Of a stretch of 64,000 nucleotides of DNA, positions 29,338 through 38,499 are shown piece after piece. The notes beneath the pieces are model-generated. The model searched no databases. It saw only the letters and a program-made list of their open reading frames with translations, and was not told where the DNA came from. A program made the translations under genes and the position numbers. Each line of letters begins with the position of its first letter. Positions within the stretch are counted from its first letter, which is position 1. Source of the DNA: Xenorhabdus griffiniae (GTDB lineage: Bacteria; Pseudomonadota; Gammaproteobacteria; Enterobacterales; Enterobacteriaceae); NCBI RefSeq assembly GCF_001028135.1, contig NZ_LDNM01000053.1, positions 1 through 64,000 of the forward strand, in the 5' to 3' direction.

Positions 29338-29455
29338 ATCAATTGCAAATGTGATTAACCCTCAATGAATAACAAACAGCTACACATTGACATTGAACAT
29401 TATTCCGCTTATTTCTGGTGATCCTTTAATTAATGTTGCTTAAAAAGGAAGAAGA

Positions 29456-30940
29456 ATGTCTGAATTGCAAATAACGCAAGGTCGTTTCCGTTTAAGTGAC
29501 ACTCGTACCCTACGGCTACCGTCACTGAAAATGATTTCTGGGGAAAGTTGGGCTTTTGTTGGCGCAAATGGCAGTGGAAAATCTTCATTGGCGCGTGCAC
29601 TGTCGGGTGAATTAATCCAACTGGCAGGTGACCGTCATTGTTCGTTTCGCACACCAATACGTCTGTCTTTCGAACAATTACAAAAACTGATTGATAAAGA
29701 GTGGCAACGCAACAATACCGATTTGCTCAGTATAGGCGAAGAGGATACGGGACGCACTGCCGCAGACATCATTCAACTTCACCATAAAGACAATGAATTG
29801 TGTCTTGAATTAAGCGAATATTTTGGTATCAAGGATCTGCTCTCACGACGATTTAAATACCTTTCAACCGGGGAAGTTCGTAAAGTTTTGCTATGTCAGG
29901 CATTAATGGTAAACCCGGACCTGCTTATCCTTGATGAACCTTTTGATGGCTTAGACAGTTATGCTCGAGATCAACTTGCCCAATTATTAAATTCTCTGGC
30001 TGCGAAAGGCATTACTTTAGTTTTAATCTTAACCCGATTCCATGAAATTCCTGATTTTGTCGAACAAGTCGGTGTACTGGCGGATTGTCACCTGACGCTG
30101 GCCGGAAAGAAAGAACGCATTTTGGCAGAATCTCTCGTGGCACAGTTAGCACACAGTGAAGGGCTGAAAAATATTCGTCTTCCCGACAGCGATGAATACC
30201 GCACGGATGGACAACTTCCCGCTGATCAACCGTTAGTGTCAATGCGTGATGTTATAGTCCAATACAATGATAAACCCATTTTGCACGGCTTAAGCTGGCA
30301 AGTGAACCCTAATGAACACTGGCAAATCATCGGTGAAAATGGCGCCGGAAAATCGACACTTCTTAACCTGATTACGGGCGATCACCCGCAAGGTTACAGC
30401 AATGAGTTAATATTATTTGGCCGACAACGGGGAAGTGGTGAAACAATTTGGGACATCAAACGCCATATTGGTTATGTCAGTAACAGTATTCATCTGGAGT
30501 ATCGTGTCAGTACCAGCGTTCGCAATGTTATTCTATCGGGTTTCTTCGATTCAATAGGACTTTATCAGGCCGTTTCAGACCGACAGCAACAGTTAGCCGA
30601 TGAATGGCTGGATTTATTGGGGTTATCGGGAGCAACAGCAACCAGCCCGTTTCATAGTCTGTCATGGGGGCAACAGCGGCTGGTTTTGATTGCCCGCGCG
30701 CTGGTGAAGCATCCTGCTTTATTGATCCTGGATGAACCTTTGCAAGGGCTTGACCCTCTAAACCGCCAGTTAGTCCAGCGCTTCATTGATATCATGATTA
30801 CTCATGGTGATACGCAGCTTCTGTTTGTCTCTCATCATCAAGAAGATGCGCCACAGTGCATTACCCATCGCCTGCGATTTATTCCTGACGGTGATATTTA
30901 TCGGTATGAAACTGAAAATATTTCCTTAGGATCGCTGTAA
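29456..30940 (+). CDS. modF: ModF, ABC-type ATPase of the molybdate locus
   Basis: ModF is a cytoplasmic protein with two ABC ATPase domains and no membrane partner; its role beyond linkage to molybdate metabolism is unclear. The 494-residue protein has a first Walker A GANGSGKSS (near 37-45) with signature LSTGEVRK and ILDEPFDGLD. The second Walker A is GENGAGKSTLL (near 298), with signature LSWGQQRL and ILDEPLQGLDPLNRQ. It matches E. coli ModF along its length. AAAAAGGAAGAAG precedes the ATG. In E. coli it is co-transcribed with modE; here the upstream modE is broken but modF is intact. Confidence 0.95.
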   Translation: MSELQITQGRFRLSDTRTLRLPSLKMISGESWAFVGANGSGKSSLARALSGELIQLAGDRHCSFRTPIRLSFEQLQKLIDKEWQRNNTDLLSIGEEDTGRTAADIIQLHHKDNELCLELSEYFGIKDLLSRRFKYLSTGEVRKVLLCQALMVNPDLLILDEPFDGLDSYARDQLAQLLNSLAAKGITLVLILTRFHEIPDFVEQVGVLADCHLTLAGKKERILAESLVAQLAHSEGLKNIRLPDSDEYRTDGQLPADQPLVSMRDVIVQYNDKPILHGLSWQVNPNEHWQIIGENGAGKSTLLNLITGDHPQGYSNELILFGRQRGSGETIWDIKRHIGYVSNSIHLEYRVSTSVRNVILSGFFDSIGLYQAVSDRQQQLADEWLDLLGLSGATATSPFHSLSWGQQRLVLIARALVKHPALLILDEPLQGLDPLNRQLVQRFIDIMITHGDTQLLFVSHHQEDAPQCITHRLRFIPDGDIYRYETENISLGSL

Positions 30941-30972
30941 TCTTCATTCTTCGCTCAACATATTACTGTGAT

Positions 30973-30992
30973 CCCTCTCTTGATGGAGAGGG
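30973..30992. terminator. Hairpin after modF
   Basis: CCCTCTC and GAGAGGG form a 7-bp stem with a short loop, 33 bases after the modF stop. A long T run is lacking, so termination is probable but not certain. Confidence 0.45.
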
Positions 30993-31151
30993 GTTCCTAT
31001 TACCGTTCGATTTAATCACTCTTTAATAAAATCAAGTCATATTTTTTTGATATTTTTTATGATTATTTTTGAATTTTTTAACTATTACTATAAAATCACC
31101 GTCCATTTTTAGACTATTTCATTGGTTTTTTTAAAGATAATAGGGAATTAT

Positions 31152-31991
31152 ATGGCTTGGGCATTACTTGCCATTGCATTGGCTCTTTTAGAAAGTCGCC
31201 AGAAAATTGCTTTTTTCGTCGCGCTCTTCGCAATCATTGCTGGGATCAGCACTAACGTGCTTACCTATCCTGCTATCATCACGCTGACAGTGATGGCTCT
31301 TTTAGGTATGGCATATATTTATTGCCAAAAAAACAGCAAAAAACATTTTGTCCCCAAAATAGTCATAGAGCTGTTGTTGCTCATCGGTGGTATTTTATTG
31401 TTTGTGCATTACATTCCAGGATTCCATAATCTCAAGTATCTGGATAAAGTGCAGGCAGGCCCGTTCAGCGCACCTTTTTCAATGTACTTCAACTTTGACA
31501 AGGCGCTGCTGCCATTTATTCTAATATGCTGTATGCCGACTTTGTTCATCCGAAAACCGTTGGTTGATGCACCTGCTCACGGATGGGCATTATTGATCGC
31601 CGCTATTCCAGCGTTATTATGGCTTGCAACCGTATCAGGCGGATTATCTGTTGAACTTCATTTACCGAATTGGTTCCCTGCCTTTGTGATTGCTAATCTT
31701 TTCTTTGTCTCTTTGGCTGAAGAAGCGCTGTTTCGTGGCTATATTCAGCAGAAGCTCAGTCAATGGATGAATCCTTACTTAGCCCTTGTCATGACCTCCC
31801 TGCTGTTTGGTGCTGCCCATTTTGCTGGTGGCGGTTTGCTGATGATTTTTGCTACGCTGGCAGGGTTAATTTATGGCCTGACCTGGCTGTGGAGTGGGCG
31901 TTTATGGGTGGCTGTTGCTTTCCATTTTTCACTCAATTTGATGCATCTGCTATTTTTTACCTACCCAATAAAATCCGTAATCATGCATTAA
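31152..31991 (+). CDS. CPBP-family intramembrane metalloprotease
   Basis: This multi-pass membrane protein belongs to the CAAX protease/bacteriocin-processing (Abi) family. The 279-residue product has about eight hydrophobic segments. Its C-terminal half holds the family's catalytic motifs: EEALFRGYIQQ (paired glutamates and arginine), FGAAHFAGG and HFSLN with the metal histidines. The ATG at 31152 has AGGGA 6 bases upstream; the frame also opens at a TTG 30 bases earlier. In some bacteria members confer self-immunity to peptides or process secreted peptides. No bacteriocin gene is nearby, so the substrate is unknown. It lies in the modF-gpmA interval and is bracketed by hairpins. Confidence 0.85.
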   Translation: MAWALLAIALALLESRQKIAFFVALFAIIAGISTNVLTYPAIITLTVMALLGMAYIYCQKNSKKHFVPKIVIELLLLIGGILLFVHYIPGFHNLKYLDKVQAGPFSAPFSMYFNFDKALLPFILICCMPTLFIRKPLVDAPAHGWALLIAAIPALLWLATVSGGLSVELHLPNWFPAFVIANLFFVSLAEEALFRGYIQQKLSQWMNPYLALVMTSLLFGAAHFAGGGLLMIFATLAGLIYGLTWLWSGRLWVAVAFHFSLNLMHLLFFTYPIKSVIMH

Positions 31992-32004
31992 ACTGAATTC
32001 CATT

Positions 32005-32046
32005 TGATCTGAATTGCCTCCCTCTATTCGGGGACAGTTCAGATCA
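32005..32046. terminator. Hairpin after the CPBP protease gene
   Basis: TGATCTGAA and TTCAGATCA form a perfect 9-bp stem around a 24-base loop, 13 bases after the stop codon. It may act as a terminator or a 3'-end stabiliser. Confidence 0.45.
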
Positions 32047-32136
32047 TAAACTGCCTGCTATCTCCTTCCTTCCAGATATATAATCGCCGTAATTATCATC
32101 AAACATGATTTTAAACAGGAGATACGAGACTATTGT

Positions 32137-32166
32137 TTGCCGTTTTAGCCTGTCGCGCCCTATAAT
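32137..32166 (+). promoter_or_regulatory. Candidate sigma-70 promoter of gpmA
   Basis: A perfect -10 box TATAAT (32161-32166) lies 18 bases after TTGCCG, a partial -35 box, and 54 bases upstream of the gpmA start. This would suit a highly expressed glycolytic gene. Confidence 0.5.
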
Positions 32167-32220
32167 GCCCGCAGCGATCTTTTCATTTTGTATTAAAAAG
32201 TACTGATAGGAGTTTAAGCT

Positions 32221-32973
32221 ATGGCTGTAACTAAACTGGTTCTTGTAAGGCACGGAGAAAGCGAGTGGAACAAAGAGAACCGTTTTACTGGCTGGACTGA
32301 CGTTGAATTGTCCGACAAAGGCCGCTCGGAAGCACAACAAGCAGGTCTTCTATTGAAAGAAGAAGGTTTCACTTTTGATGTCGCCTACACTTCTGTTCTA
32401 AAACGTGCTATTCACACTTTGTGGAACATTCTGGATCAGGTTGATCAGCAATGGCTGCCAGTTGAAAAAAGCTGGAAACTGAATGAACGTCACTACGGCG
32501 CATTACAAGGTCTGGATAAAGCAGAAACCGCCGCCAAATACGGCGATGATCAAGTTAAATTGTGGCGTCGTGGCTTCGCTATTACACCTCCTGATTTGAC
32601 CAAAGATGATGAACGTTACCCAGGCCATGATCCTCGTTACGCCAGCCTGAACCCCGAAGAGCTGCCTGTTACTGAAAGCCTTGCTACTACGATTGAACGT
32701 GTTATTCCTTATTGGGAAGAAGTTATCAAGCCACGCGTAGAAAAAGGCGAAAAAGTCATTATCGCCGCTCACGGTAACTCCCTGCGTGCATTGGTGAAGT
32801 ATCTGGATAATATGAGTGAAGAAGAAATTCTTGAACTGAATATTCCAACTGCTGTACCACTGGTTTATGAGTTTGATGAGAACATGAAGCCTATCAAACA
32901 CTACTATCTGGGCAACGCTGATGAAATCGCCGCAAAAGCGGCGGCAGTTGCAAATCAGGGTAAAGCGAAGTAA
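32221..32973 (+). CDS. gpmA: 2,3-bisphosphoglycerate-dependent phosphoglycerate mutase
   Basis: GpmA interconverts 3- and 2-phosphoglycerate in glycolysis and gluconeogenesis. The 250-residue protein has the catalytic RHGESEWN with phospho-histidine His11, then [12 protein letters not shown], the substrate arginine region [15 protein letters not shown] and the second catalytic histidine in [15 protein letters not shown]. Length matches E. coli GpmA. TAGGAG lies 8 bases before the ATG. It is convergent with aroG, separated by a terminator. Confidence 0.97.
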   Translation: MAVTKLVLVRHGESEWNKENRFTGWTDVELSDKGRSEAQQAGLLLKEEGFTFDVAYTSVLKRAIHTLWNILDQVDQQWLPVEKSWKLNERHYGALQGLDKAETAAKYGDDQVKLWRRGFAITPPDLTKDDERYPGHDPRYASLNPEELPVTESLATTIERVIPYWEEVIKPRVEKGEKVIIAAHGNSLRALVKYLDNMSEEEILELNIPTAVPLVYEFDENMKPIKHYYLGNADEIAAKAAAVANQGKAK

Positions 32974-33001
32974 TCCTCAAAGGTTACATAAAAAGAATGT
33001 T

Positions 33002-33029
33002 AAAAGCCGGACTGATGTCCGGCTTTTTA
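33002..33029. terminator. Bidirectional terminator between gpmA and aroG
   Basis: AAAAGCCGGAC and GTCCGGCTTTTT form an 11-bp stem with a 4-base loop, A-rich on the left and T-rich on the right. It serves both convergent genes. Confidence 0.88.
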
Positions 33030-33047
33030 TGCCATTTTTGCGATAAA

Positions 33048-34100
33048 TTAGCTTCTGCGACGCTGAACGGCCTGAGACAACTGACGCAGTAACATTTCGG
33101 TATCTTCCCAACCAATACAGCCGTCGGTCACACTTTGACCATAAACTAAAGGTTTACCATTCTCTAAGCTTTGGCTTCCTTCAACCAAGTGACTTTCAAC
33201 CATAACACCCATGATCTCATTCTCACCCCCCGCAATCTGACCGCAGACATCAACACCGACATCCATTTGTCTTTTGAACTGCTTCGCGCTATTTGCATGA
33301 CTGAAATCAATCATCACGCGGGGAGGCAAACCCGCTTTTTTCAGCCCTTCTTTAACGGCACTGACATGTTCGGCACTGTAATTAGGCTCTTTGCCACCAC
33401 GCAGAATAATATGGCAATCTTGGTTGCCTATTGTATTCACAATTGCGGAGTGACCCCATTTCGTGACAGACAAGAAACAGTGCGATGAACTCGCTGAATT
33501 AATCGCATCGATAGCGACTTTAATTGTTCCATCTGTGCCATTTTTGAAACCAACTGGACAGGATAACCCCGATGCCAATTCGCGATGAATTTGAGACTCC
33601 GTTGTACGTGCCCCTATCGCGCCCCAGCTCATGAGATCGGCTAAATACTGAGGAGTAATCATATCCAGGAATTCACCTGCCGCAGGTAGTCCCATATTAT
33701 TAATATCGAGCAATAATTTACGGGCAGTACGTAATCCGCCATTGATATTAAAACTGCAATCCATGCCTGGATCGTTAATCAACCCTTTCCAGCCGATAGT
33801 TGTACGGGGCTTTTCAAAGTAAACCCGCATGATAATTTCCAAATCGGCTTTCAATTTCTCACGTAATTTACTCAAACGCTCTGCATATTCTAATGCCGCT
33901 TGTGGATCATGAATTGAACATGGACCAATCACTACCAATAGACGATCATCTTCACCCATTAAAATATTATGAATAGATTCACGTGCATTACGAACAGTAA
34001 TAGCACTTTCTTCTGTCGCCGGAAATTTTTCGAGTAATGCAACTGGTGGCAATAATTCCGTTATTTTTCTTATTTTTATATCGTCATTCTGGTAATTCAT
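33048..34100 (-). CDS. aroG: 3-deoxy-7-phosphoheptulonate synthase, phenylalanine-sensitive (AroG)
   Basis: AroG makes DAHP from phosphoenolpyruvate and erythrose 4-phosphate, the entry step of aromatic amino-acid synthesis. The 350-residue protein matches E. coli AroG along its whole length: IGPCSIHDP, the metal and substrate residues in GPCS, KPRTTIGWKGLINDP, GARTTESQ and DFSHANS. The N-terminal MNYQNDD segment and the AGEFLDMITPQYLAD region fit the phenylalanine-inhibited isoform. A partial TyrR-like half-site (TGTAAA at 34176) lies upstream but a full box is not evident. The 34101-34348 gap to pnuC is otherwise empty and AT-rich. Confidence 0.96.
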   Translation of the reverse strand: MNYQNDDIKIRKITELLPPVALLEKFPATEESAITVRNARESIHNILMGEDDRLLVVIGPCSIHDPQAALEYAERLSKLREKLKADLEIIMRVYFEKPRTTIGWKGLINDPGMDCSFNINGGLRTARKLLLDINNMGLPAAGEFLDMITPQYLADLMSWGAIGARTTESQIHRELASGLSCPVGFKNGTDGTIKVAIDAINSASSSHCFLSVTKWGHSAIVNTIGNQDCHIILRGGKEPNYSAEHVSAVKEGLKKAGLPPRVMIDFSHANSAKQFKRQMDVGVDVCGQIAGGENEIMGVMVESHLVEGSQSLENGKPLVYGQSVTDGCIGWEDTEMLLRQLSQAVQRRRS

Positions 34101-34348
34101 TATCCTTTCACCTAATACGTTTACAGTTATTTAAAATAATTTTGTGATCTCAATCTAACTGTTAGGCGTTGTTCTGTAAATAATCTTTGTGAGTAAAAAT
34201 AGAATACTTTTTTATGGAAAATGCTATTGAAAGTAAAAGTGATGTTAATTCAAATAAATAGATAAATAAGAAGAGAATGTTTTGTAGAAAAATATCAAAT
34301 AACAGGCCATAGAACATTCATTATCTATGGCCGATGATCGCGTTTAAT

Positions 34349-35068
34349 TTACACTTTCTTTTGAATGTTATCCGCTTGTTTCGCTGCCTTGTTCCACAGA
34401 TGAGCGCCATTCAATGCAATACCTGTCAAAATAATATATTGCAGCGACATCGCCAAAACGCCTTGATAGTAATAAATCACGACACTGATAACATCAATGA
34501 TGACCCAAATCAGCCAATTCTCTACATGCTTACGCGTCATCAGTATCATTGCCACAATGGATAATACTGTCATCACTGAATCCCAGAATGGGAAAGCATC
34601 AGGCTGTAAATCAGGCATGATGATATTAAAGCCCATTCCCTGTAGGGCGAGCACTACCACTTTTGCCATATAACCAAATATTTGATCGATATTAACTGTC
34701 ATGATTAATATGGCAAAGATGGAAACCGCAGCAAAAACAGCCATCTGTTTAGGGTTGAGCCACCGAATTTTAAGCTCTATTTGTTTTTGCTCATTGACTC
34801 GGCTCCATGCATACCAACCATAGATATTAGCCGCGAAGAAAAAGATTTGCAGAATGAGGCTAGCGTAGAGTTGAATTTGAAAGAAGATGACAGCGAATAG
34901 TGAGACATTAATTAATCCAAACAGGTAATTAATGATTTTTTCCTGACTAGCGAGCCAAATACATAACAGCCCTGCTATCGTACCAATTGCTTCAATATAT
35001 GAAAGGTTATAGCCACCCGTTCCTAGAGGTATATGCACTAATATGTTATCAATGTTGAAAAAATCCAT
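34349..35068 (-). CDS. pnuC: Nicotinamide riboside transporter PnuC
   Basis: PnuC is a facilitator that lets nicotinamide riboside enter the cell, where NadR kinase traps it. The 239-residue protein has seven to eight membrane segments, FFFAANIYGWYAWSR with the conserved aromatic substrate residues near 77-91, and the repeat-like WLIWVIIDVISVVIYYYQG. It matches E. coli PnuC in length. In E. coli pnuC follows nadA in one operon. Here nadA is absent and the gene is preceded by tRNA-Lys DNA, with its own NadR-like box. Confidence 0.96.
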   Translation of the reverse strand: MDFFNIDNILVHIPLGTGGYNLSYIEAIGTIAGLLCIWLASQEKIINYLFGLINVSLFAVIFFQIQLYASLILQIFFFAANIYGWYAWSRVNEQKQIELKIRWLNPKQMAVFAAVSIFAILIMTVNIDQIFGYMAKVVVLALQGMGFNIIMPDLQPDAFPFWDSVMTVLSIVAMILMTRKHVENWLIWVIIDVISVVIYYYQGVLAMSLQYIILTGIALNGAHLWNKAAKQADNIQKKV

Positions 35069-35156
35069 ACTTTCTTATCCTTACCATAAATAATGTTTAG
35101 TATATCAATACAACAAACATGAAATTACGAGATAACCAGGCTATTTTGCGCTTTGT

Positions 35157-35174
35157 TGTTTTACATACTAAACA
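35157..35174. promoter_or_regulatory. Candidate NadR operator upstream of pnuC
   Basis: TGTTTT-ACATAC-TAAACA matches the NadR consensus TGTTTA-N6-TAAACA at 11 of 12 specified positions. It lies 88 bases upstream of the pnuC ATG. A second partial element (TGTTTAGTAT, 35094-35103) is an exact inverse complement of ATACTAAACA at 35165-35174. NadR represses nadA-pnuC in enterics when NAD is plentiful. Confidence 0.55.
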
Positions 35175-35275
35175 AGATAGCGAATTTAAGAAAAAAAGTC
35201 TTTAATTATTTTAACGATTTAAAAACCATAAGGAAAAAATGTGAAGTCAGTAATCAACTTATTAAGTTATCTGCT

Positions 35276-35325
35276 GCGATCAATTGATTAAAAGTCAATT
35301 GTTCTGCCGACTGAGCTAACAATTT
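35276..35325 (-). pseudogene. Decayed tRNA-Lys remnant (5' half)
   Basis: About 50 bases resemble the first two thirds of the adjacent tRNA-Lys genes: D-arm GCTCAGTCGG-like segment, anticodon loop with TTTTAA, and the following stem. The acceptor 5' strand is changed (AAATTG instead of GGGTCG), other bases differ, and the T-arm and 3' acceptor half are missing. The flank ATCTAAGG is shared with the intact copies, so it arose by tandem duplication and then decayed. Confidence 0.75.
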
Positions 35326-35355
35326 ATCTAAGGTGTGTTGAGATAATCATTTAGA

Positions 35356-35431
35356 TGGTGGGTCGTGCAGGATTCGAACCTGCGACCAATTGATTAAAAG
35401 TCAACTGCTCTACCGACTGAGCTAACGACCC
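35356..35431 (-). tRNA. tRNA-Lys (anticodon UUU), copy 2
   Basis: A 76-nt cloverleaf on the minus strand starts GGGTCGTTAGCTCAG, has anticodon loop CTTTTAA, T-arm GGTTCGAATCC, and an encoded CCA end. The acceptor stem GGGTCGT pairs with ACGACCC. It lies in the tRNA cluster downstream of cpoB, where E. coli has its lys/val tRNA array. Confidence 0.97.
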
Positions 35432-35462
35432 ATCTAAGGAGTACTTGAGGTGAGAGTTTAGA

Positions 35463-35538
35463 TGGTGGGTCGTGCAGGATTCGAACCTGCGACCAATTGA
35501 TTAAAAGTCAACTGCTCTACCGACTGAGCTAACGACCC
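35463..35538 (-). tRNA. tRNA-Lys (anticodon UUU), copy 1
   Basis: This gene is identical in sequence to the copy at 35356-35431, including the encoded CCA. The two are separated by 31 bases and probably come from one transcript. No tRNA-Val genes are interspersed, unlike in E. coli. Confidence 0.97.
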
Positions 35539-35649
35539 ATCTAAATCTGCTTGGCAGTTATCCTTGCCAACGGCGGCATATATTACTGATTTATCAGCAT
35601 GACGCAACGTTTATTTTAGAAAACTTGTTTAAATGCTTATTTAGCAGTC

Positions 35650-35693
35650 AATTATCCCCCAAAAGACCAATATCTGACCTTTCGGGGATAATT
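35650..35693. terminator. Hairpin directly after cpoB
   Basis: AATTATCCCC and GGGGATAATT form a perfect 10-bp stem with a 24-base loop that begins one base after the cpoB stop. It separates the tol-pal operon from the downstream tRNAs. The strand lacks a strong U run, so read-through into the tRNAs is possible. Confidence 0.5.
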
Positions 35694-35694
35694 A

Positions 35695-36471
35695 TTACAT
35701 TCCGGAAAGCTTTTTCTCGGCCATTTTGGCTGCATTAGTACCAGGATATTGCTTAACCACCTGCTGATAAACCGCTTTCGCTTTATCCTTTTGCCCTTTT
35801 TCCTGCATGATTAAACCCACTTTATACAGGGAATCGCTGCCTTTTGGTGACTTGGGATAGTCTTTCACGACAGTGGCAAAATAGTAAGCGGCATCGTCTT
35901 TCTTGCCTTTATTGTAATTCAACTGCCCTAACCAATAATTGGCATTCGGCAAATACTTAGACTTAGGATAGGATTTGGCAAAATTTTGAAATGCTACAAT
36001 CGCTTTATCATATTCTTTGGTGTTGATAGCCAAAGAAACGGCGGCATCGTAATCACTTTTTTCACTTCCTGTACTCGTCGACGCAGCAGATTGTTTATTC
36101 CCAGCAGATGCCGAAGACGCAGCATTACGATTTTCTGGCGCTGAACTCTCTGCACTGGATGGATCCGTGATTTTATCCAATTGCAGATAAAGATCTTTTT
36201 GCCGCTCAACGATCTGATTTAATTGATACTGGTTTTCCTGAATTTGACCACGGAGTGTATCAATATCACGTTGAGAATCAGAAAGCTGTTGCTGTAGCTG
36301 GGTTAATAATTGACTATGAGCGTCAGAAATACGCTCTAATTGGGAGAGGCGCTCATCTGTGGAACCTGAGCCGACATTACTGATTGGCGCTCGGGCGGTA
36401 GCGGCCCAAGGAGCCGCTACGCCAACCAATAACGACAGACCCAACATATAACGTCTGAAGTTACTGTTCAT
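35695..36471 (-). CDS. cpoB: Cell division coordinator CpoB (YbgF)
   Basis: CpoB is a periplasmic TPR protein that couples the Tol-Pal machine to septal peptidoglycan synthesis by PBP1B-LpoB. The 258-residue precursor has a signal peptide (~1-28, ending ATARA). A coiled-coil trimerisation region spans ~38-105, a Ser/Ala-rich linker ~108-140, and three TPR units ~142-255 (DYDAAVSLAINTKEY, ANYWLGQLNYNKGKKDDA, SLYKVGLIMQEKGQKDKA). Last protein gene of the ybgC-tolQRAB-pal-cpoB cluster, 9 bases after pal. Confidence 0.95.
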   Translation of the reverse strand: MNSNFRRYMLGLSLLVGVAAPWAATARAPISNVGSGSTDERLSQLERISDAHSQLLTQLQQQLSDSQRDIDTLRGQIQENQYQLNQIVERQKDLYLQLDKITDPSSAESSAPENRNAASSASAGNKQSAASTSTGSEKSDYDAAVSLAINTKEYDKAIVAFQNFAKSYPKSKYLPNANYWLGQLNYNKGKKDDAAYYFATVVKDYPKSPKGSDSLYKVGLIMQEKGQKDKAKAVYQQVVKQYPGTNAAKMAEKKLSGM

Positions 36472-36480
36472 GCATTACTC

Positions 36481-36981
36481 TTAGTATACGATCACAGCGC
36501 GACGATTTTTCGCATATGCTGCTTCGTCATGGCCAAGTACAGCTGGTTTTTCTTTACCGTAAGAAACGATAGCAAGCTGATCAGCGGAAACACCTTTGCC
36601 TTGCAGATACATTTTCACTGCGTTCGCACGACGCTCACCCAAAGCAATATTGTACTCTGGAGTACCACGCTCGTCCGCGTGACCTTCGATAGTCACTTTA
36701 ACAGATGGGTTAGTACGCAGGAAGGCCGCGTGTGCATCCAACATTTGAGCAAATTCGCTGTTGATGTCGTACTTATCGAAACCGAAGTATACGATGTTGT
36801 TGTTTTGCAGCTCTTGCATCTGCTGACGTGCTAATTCTTCCGCAGACAGAGTCTTAGAAGAATTATCAACAGTGCTTACACCAGACTGATCATTATTGCC
36901 AGTTTTGTTAGAACTGCACGCTGCTACGGCCATGATTGGTAAAGCTAACATCAGCCCTTTTAGCACTTTGTTCAGTTGCAT
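36481..36981 (-). CDS. pal: Peptidoglycan-associated lipoprotein Pal
   Basis: Pal is an outer-membrane lipoprotein that binds peptidoglycan and TolB, keeping the envelope layers together during constriction. The 166-residue precursor has the lipobox VAAC with lipidated Cys22. After a flexible linker comes an OmpA-like domain with [14 protein letters not shown] and [20 protein letters not shown]. The strong ribosome site and position after tolB match E. coli. Confidence 0.97.
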   Translation of the reverse strand: MQLNKVLKGLMLALPIMAVAACSSNKTGNNDQSGVSTVDNSSKTLSAEELARQQMQELQNNNIVYFGFDKYDINSEFAQMLDAHAAFLRTNPSVKVTIEGHADERGTPEYNIALGERRANAVKMYLQGKGVSADQLAIVSYGKEKPAVLGHDEAAYAKNRRAVIVY

Positions 36982-37023
36982 CTCTTTGATCCTTTTATAG
37001 TTTGCTATACATATTATTATGCA

Positions 37024-38331
37024 TCACAGATACGGCGACCAGGCAGGGGATTTTACCTGTCCATCGGTAGCCGGAAGACGCGCTTTGAAACGCCCATCAG
37101 TCGAAACTAGCTGCAATACAGTTCCCCACCCTTGAGTGGAGCTATAAATCACCATAGTGCCATTAGGTGCGATGCTCGGCGTTTCATCCAGAAACGTATC
37201 CGTCAAGACTTGGACAGATCCCGTTGCCAGATCCTGTTTGGCGATATGCTGACTGCCACTCGCTGAGCTAACCATCACAATAAAACTACCGTCAGGGCTA
37301 ACATCTGCATCTTGGTTTTGTGGTCCTTCCCAAGTTAGGCGTTGTGGAGCACCGCCATTAATATCGATTTTATACAATTGTGGACGTCCACCCTGATCTG
37401 AGGTATAGACCAGCGTCTGGCTATCCGGCATCCAGCTTGGTTCAGTATTATTACTGCGGCCATCAGTGATCTGACGGATTTGACCAGACGCTAAATCCAT
37501 CACATAAAGATTCAAACTACCGGTTTTAGATAATGCAAAGGCAAGCTTAGTCCCATCTGGAGAAAATGCGGGTGCTCCGTTATGACGCGGAAATGAAGCT
37601 ACCTGACGTACTGCACCTGTTGCCAGGGTTTGAATAATCAGTGAGGAACGACCACCTTCAAATGTCACATAGGCAAGTTTGGCAGCATCTGGCGACCAGG
37701 CAGGTGACATCAATGGGTCCGGTGAGCTATGTACGGTAAATTGATTATAACCGTCATAATCAGAAACACGCAGCTCATTTCGATACTTACCCGCACTGTT
37801 ATTTTTAACGACATAAGCTATACGGGTAGTAAATGCACCTCTAATACCTGTCAGTTTTTCAAATACCTGATTACTGGCTGTGTGTGCCGAGAAACGTAAC
37901 CATTTCTTTTCAACTGTGAATTGTTCTTGTGACAATACCGTTCCTGGTGCACCAGCAACGTCAACAAGCTGATAAGAAACCAGAAATTTACCATCAGCAC
38001 TGGGTTGAATATGTCCAACAACAACTGAATCGATCCCTAACGCAGCCCATGCGGCAGGCGTTACCTCTGATGCAGTCGTCGGTTGTTGCGGCATACGAGC
38101 AGAATCAATCGGATTAAATTTTCCACTGTTTCTCAAATCCGCAGCAATAATTGAACCAATATTTTCAGGTGATTCACCTGCCCCAGTCCATTTAAATGGG
38201 ACAACCCCAATAGAACGGGCAGAATCAACACCCTGTGTAATTTCAATGCGAACCTCTGCATGAGCAAGTGCGGCCCACATTACCAGAAAGCCCAATATGA
38301 CTTTAAACATCTGTTTAAAAGTTTGCTTCAT
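37024..38331 (-). CDS. tolB: Tol-Pal system periplasmic protein TolB
   Basis: TolB is a soluble periplasmic beta-propeller that shuttles between Pal and TolA. The 435-residue precursor has a signal peptide ending AHA (residue 25) followed by [11 protein letters not shown], which supplies the TolA-binding N-terminal strand. Residues ~30-160 form the N-terminal domain, and the rest a six-bladed propeller with repeats such as [16 protein letters not shown] and [16 protein letters not shown]. The ATG at 38331 is the second of two adjacent Met codons with GGGAGAG before them. A longer frame from 38388 adds 19 residues that break the signal peptide. Confidence 0.96.
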   Translation of the reverse strand: MKQTFKQMFKVILGFLVMWAALAHAEVRIEITQGVDSARSIGVVPFKWTGAGESPENIGSIIAADLRNSGKFNPIDSARMPQQPTTASEVTPAAWAALGIDSVVVGHIQPSADGKFLVSYQLVDVAGAPGTVLSQEQFTVEKKWLRFSAHTASNQVFEKLTGIRGAFTTRIAYVVKNNSAGKYRNELRVSDYDGYNQFTVHSSPDPLMSPAWSPDAAKLAYVTFEGGRSSLIIQTLATGAVRQVASFPRHNGAPAFSPDGTKLAFALSKTGSLNLYVMDLASGQIRQITDGRSNNTEPSWMPDSQTLVYTSDQGGRPQLYKIDINGGAPQRLTWEGPQNQDADVSPDGSFIVMVSSASGSQHIAKQDLATGSVQVLTDTFLDETPSIAPNGTMVIYSSTQGWGTVLQLVSTDGRFKARLPATDGQVKSPAWSPYL

Positions 38332-38499
38332 CATCTCTCCCTTATCGCGATCTTTTATCTGCCGCAATAATCCGCCGGATTCTAACAAACGCCAACAAAC
38401 AAAACTAGATACCTAAATAAAATCTAATAATTTTGTTTGTACATATAAATTATTCGAAAGTTTGCTTAGAGCATAACGATTATCTACCAAACATTTAAC

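Noticed and set aside
34170-34190. TyrR box upstream of aroG
   Set aside because: Only one half-site (TGTAAA) is clear; the partner six bases later is TTGTGA rather than TTTACA, so I do not call it.
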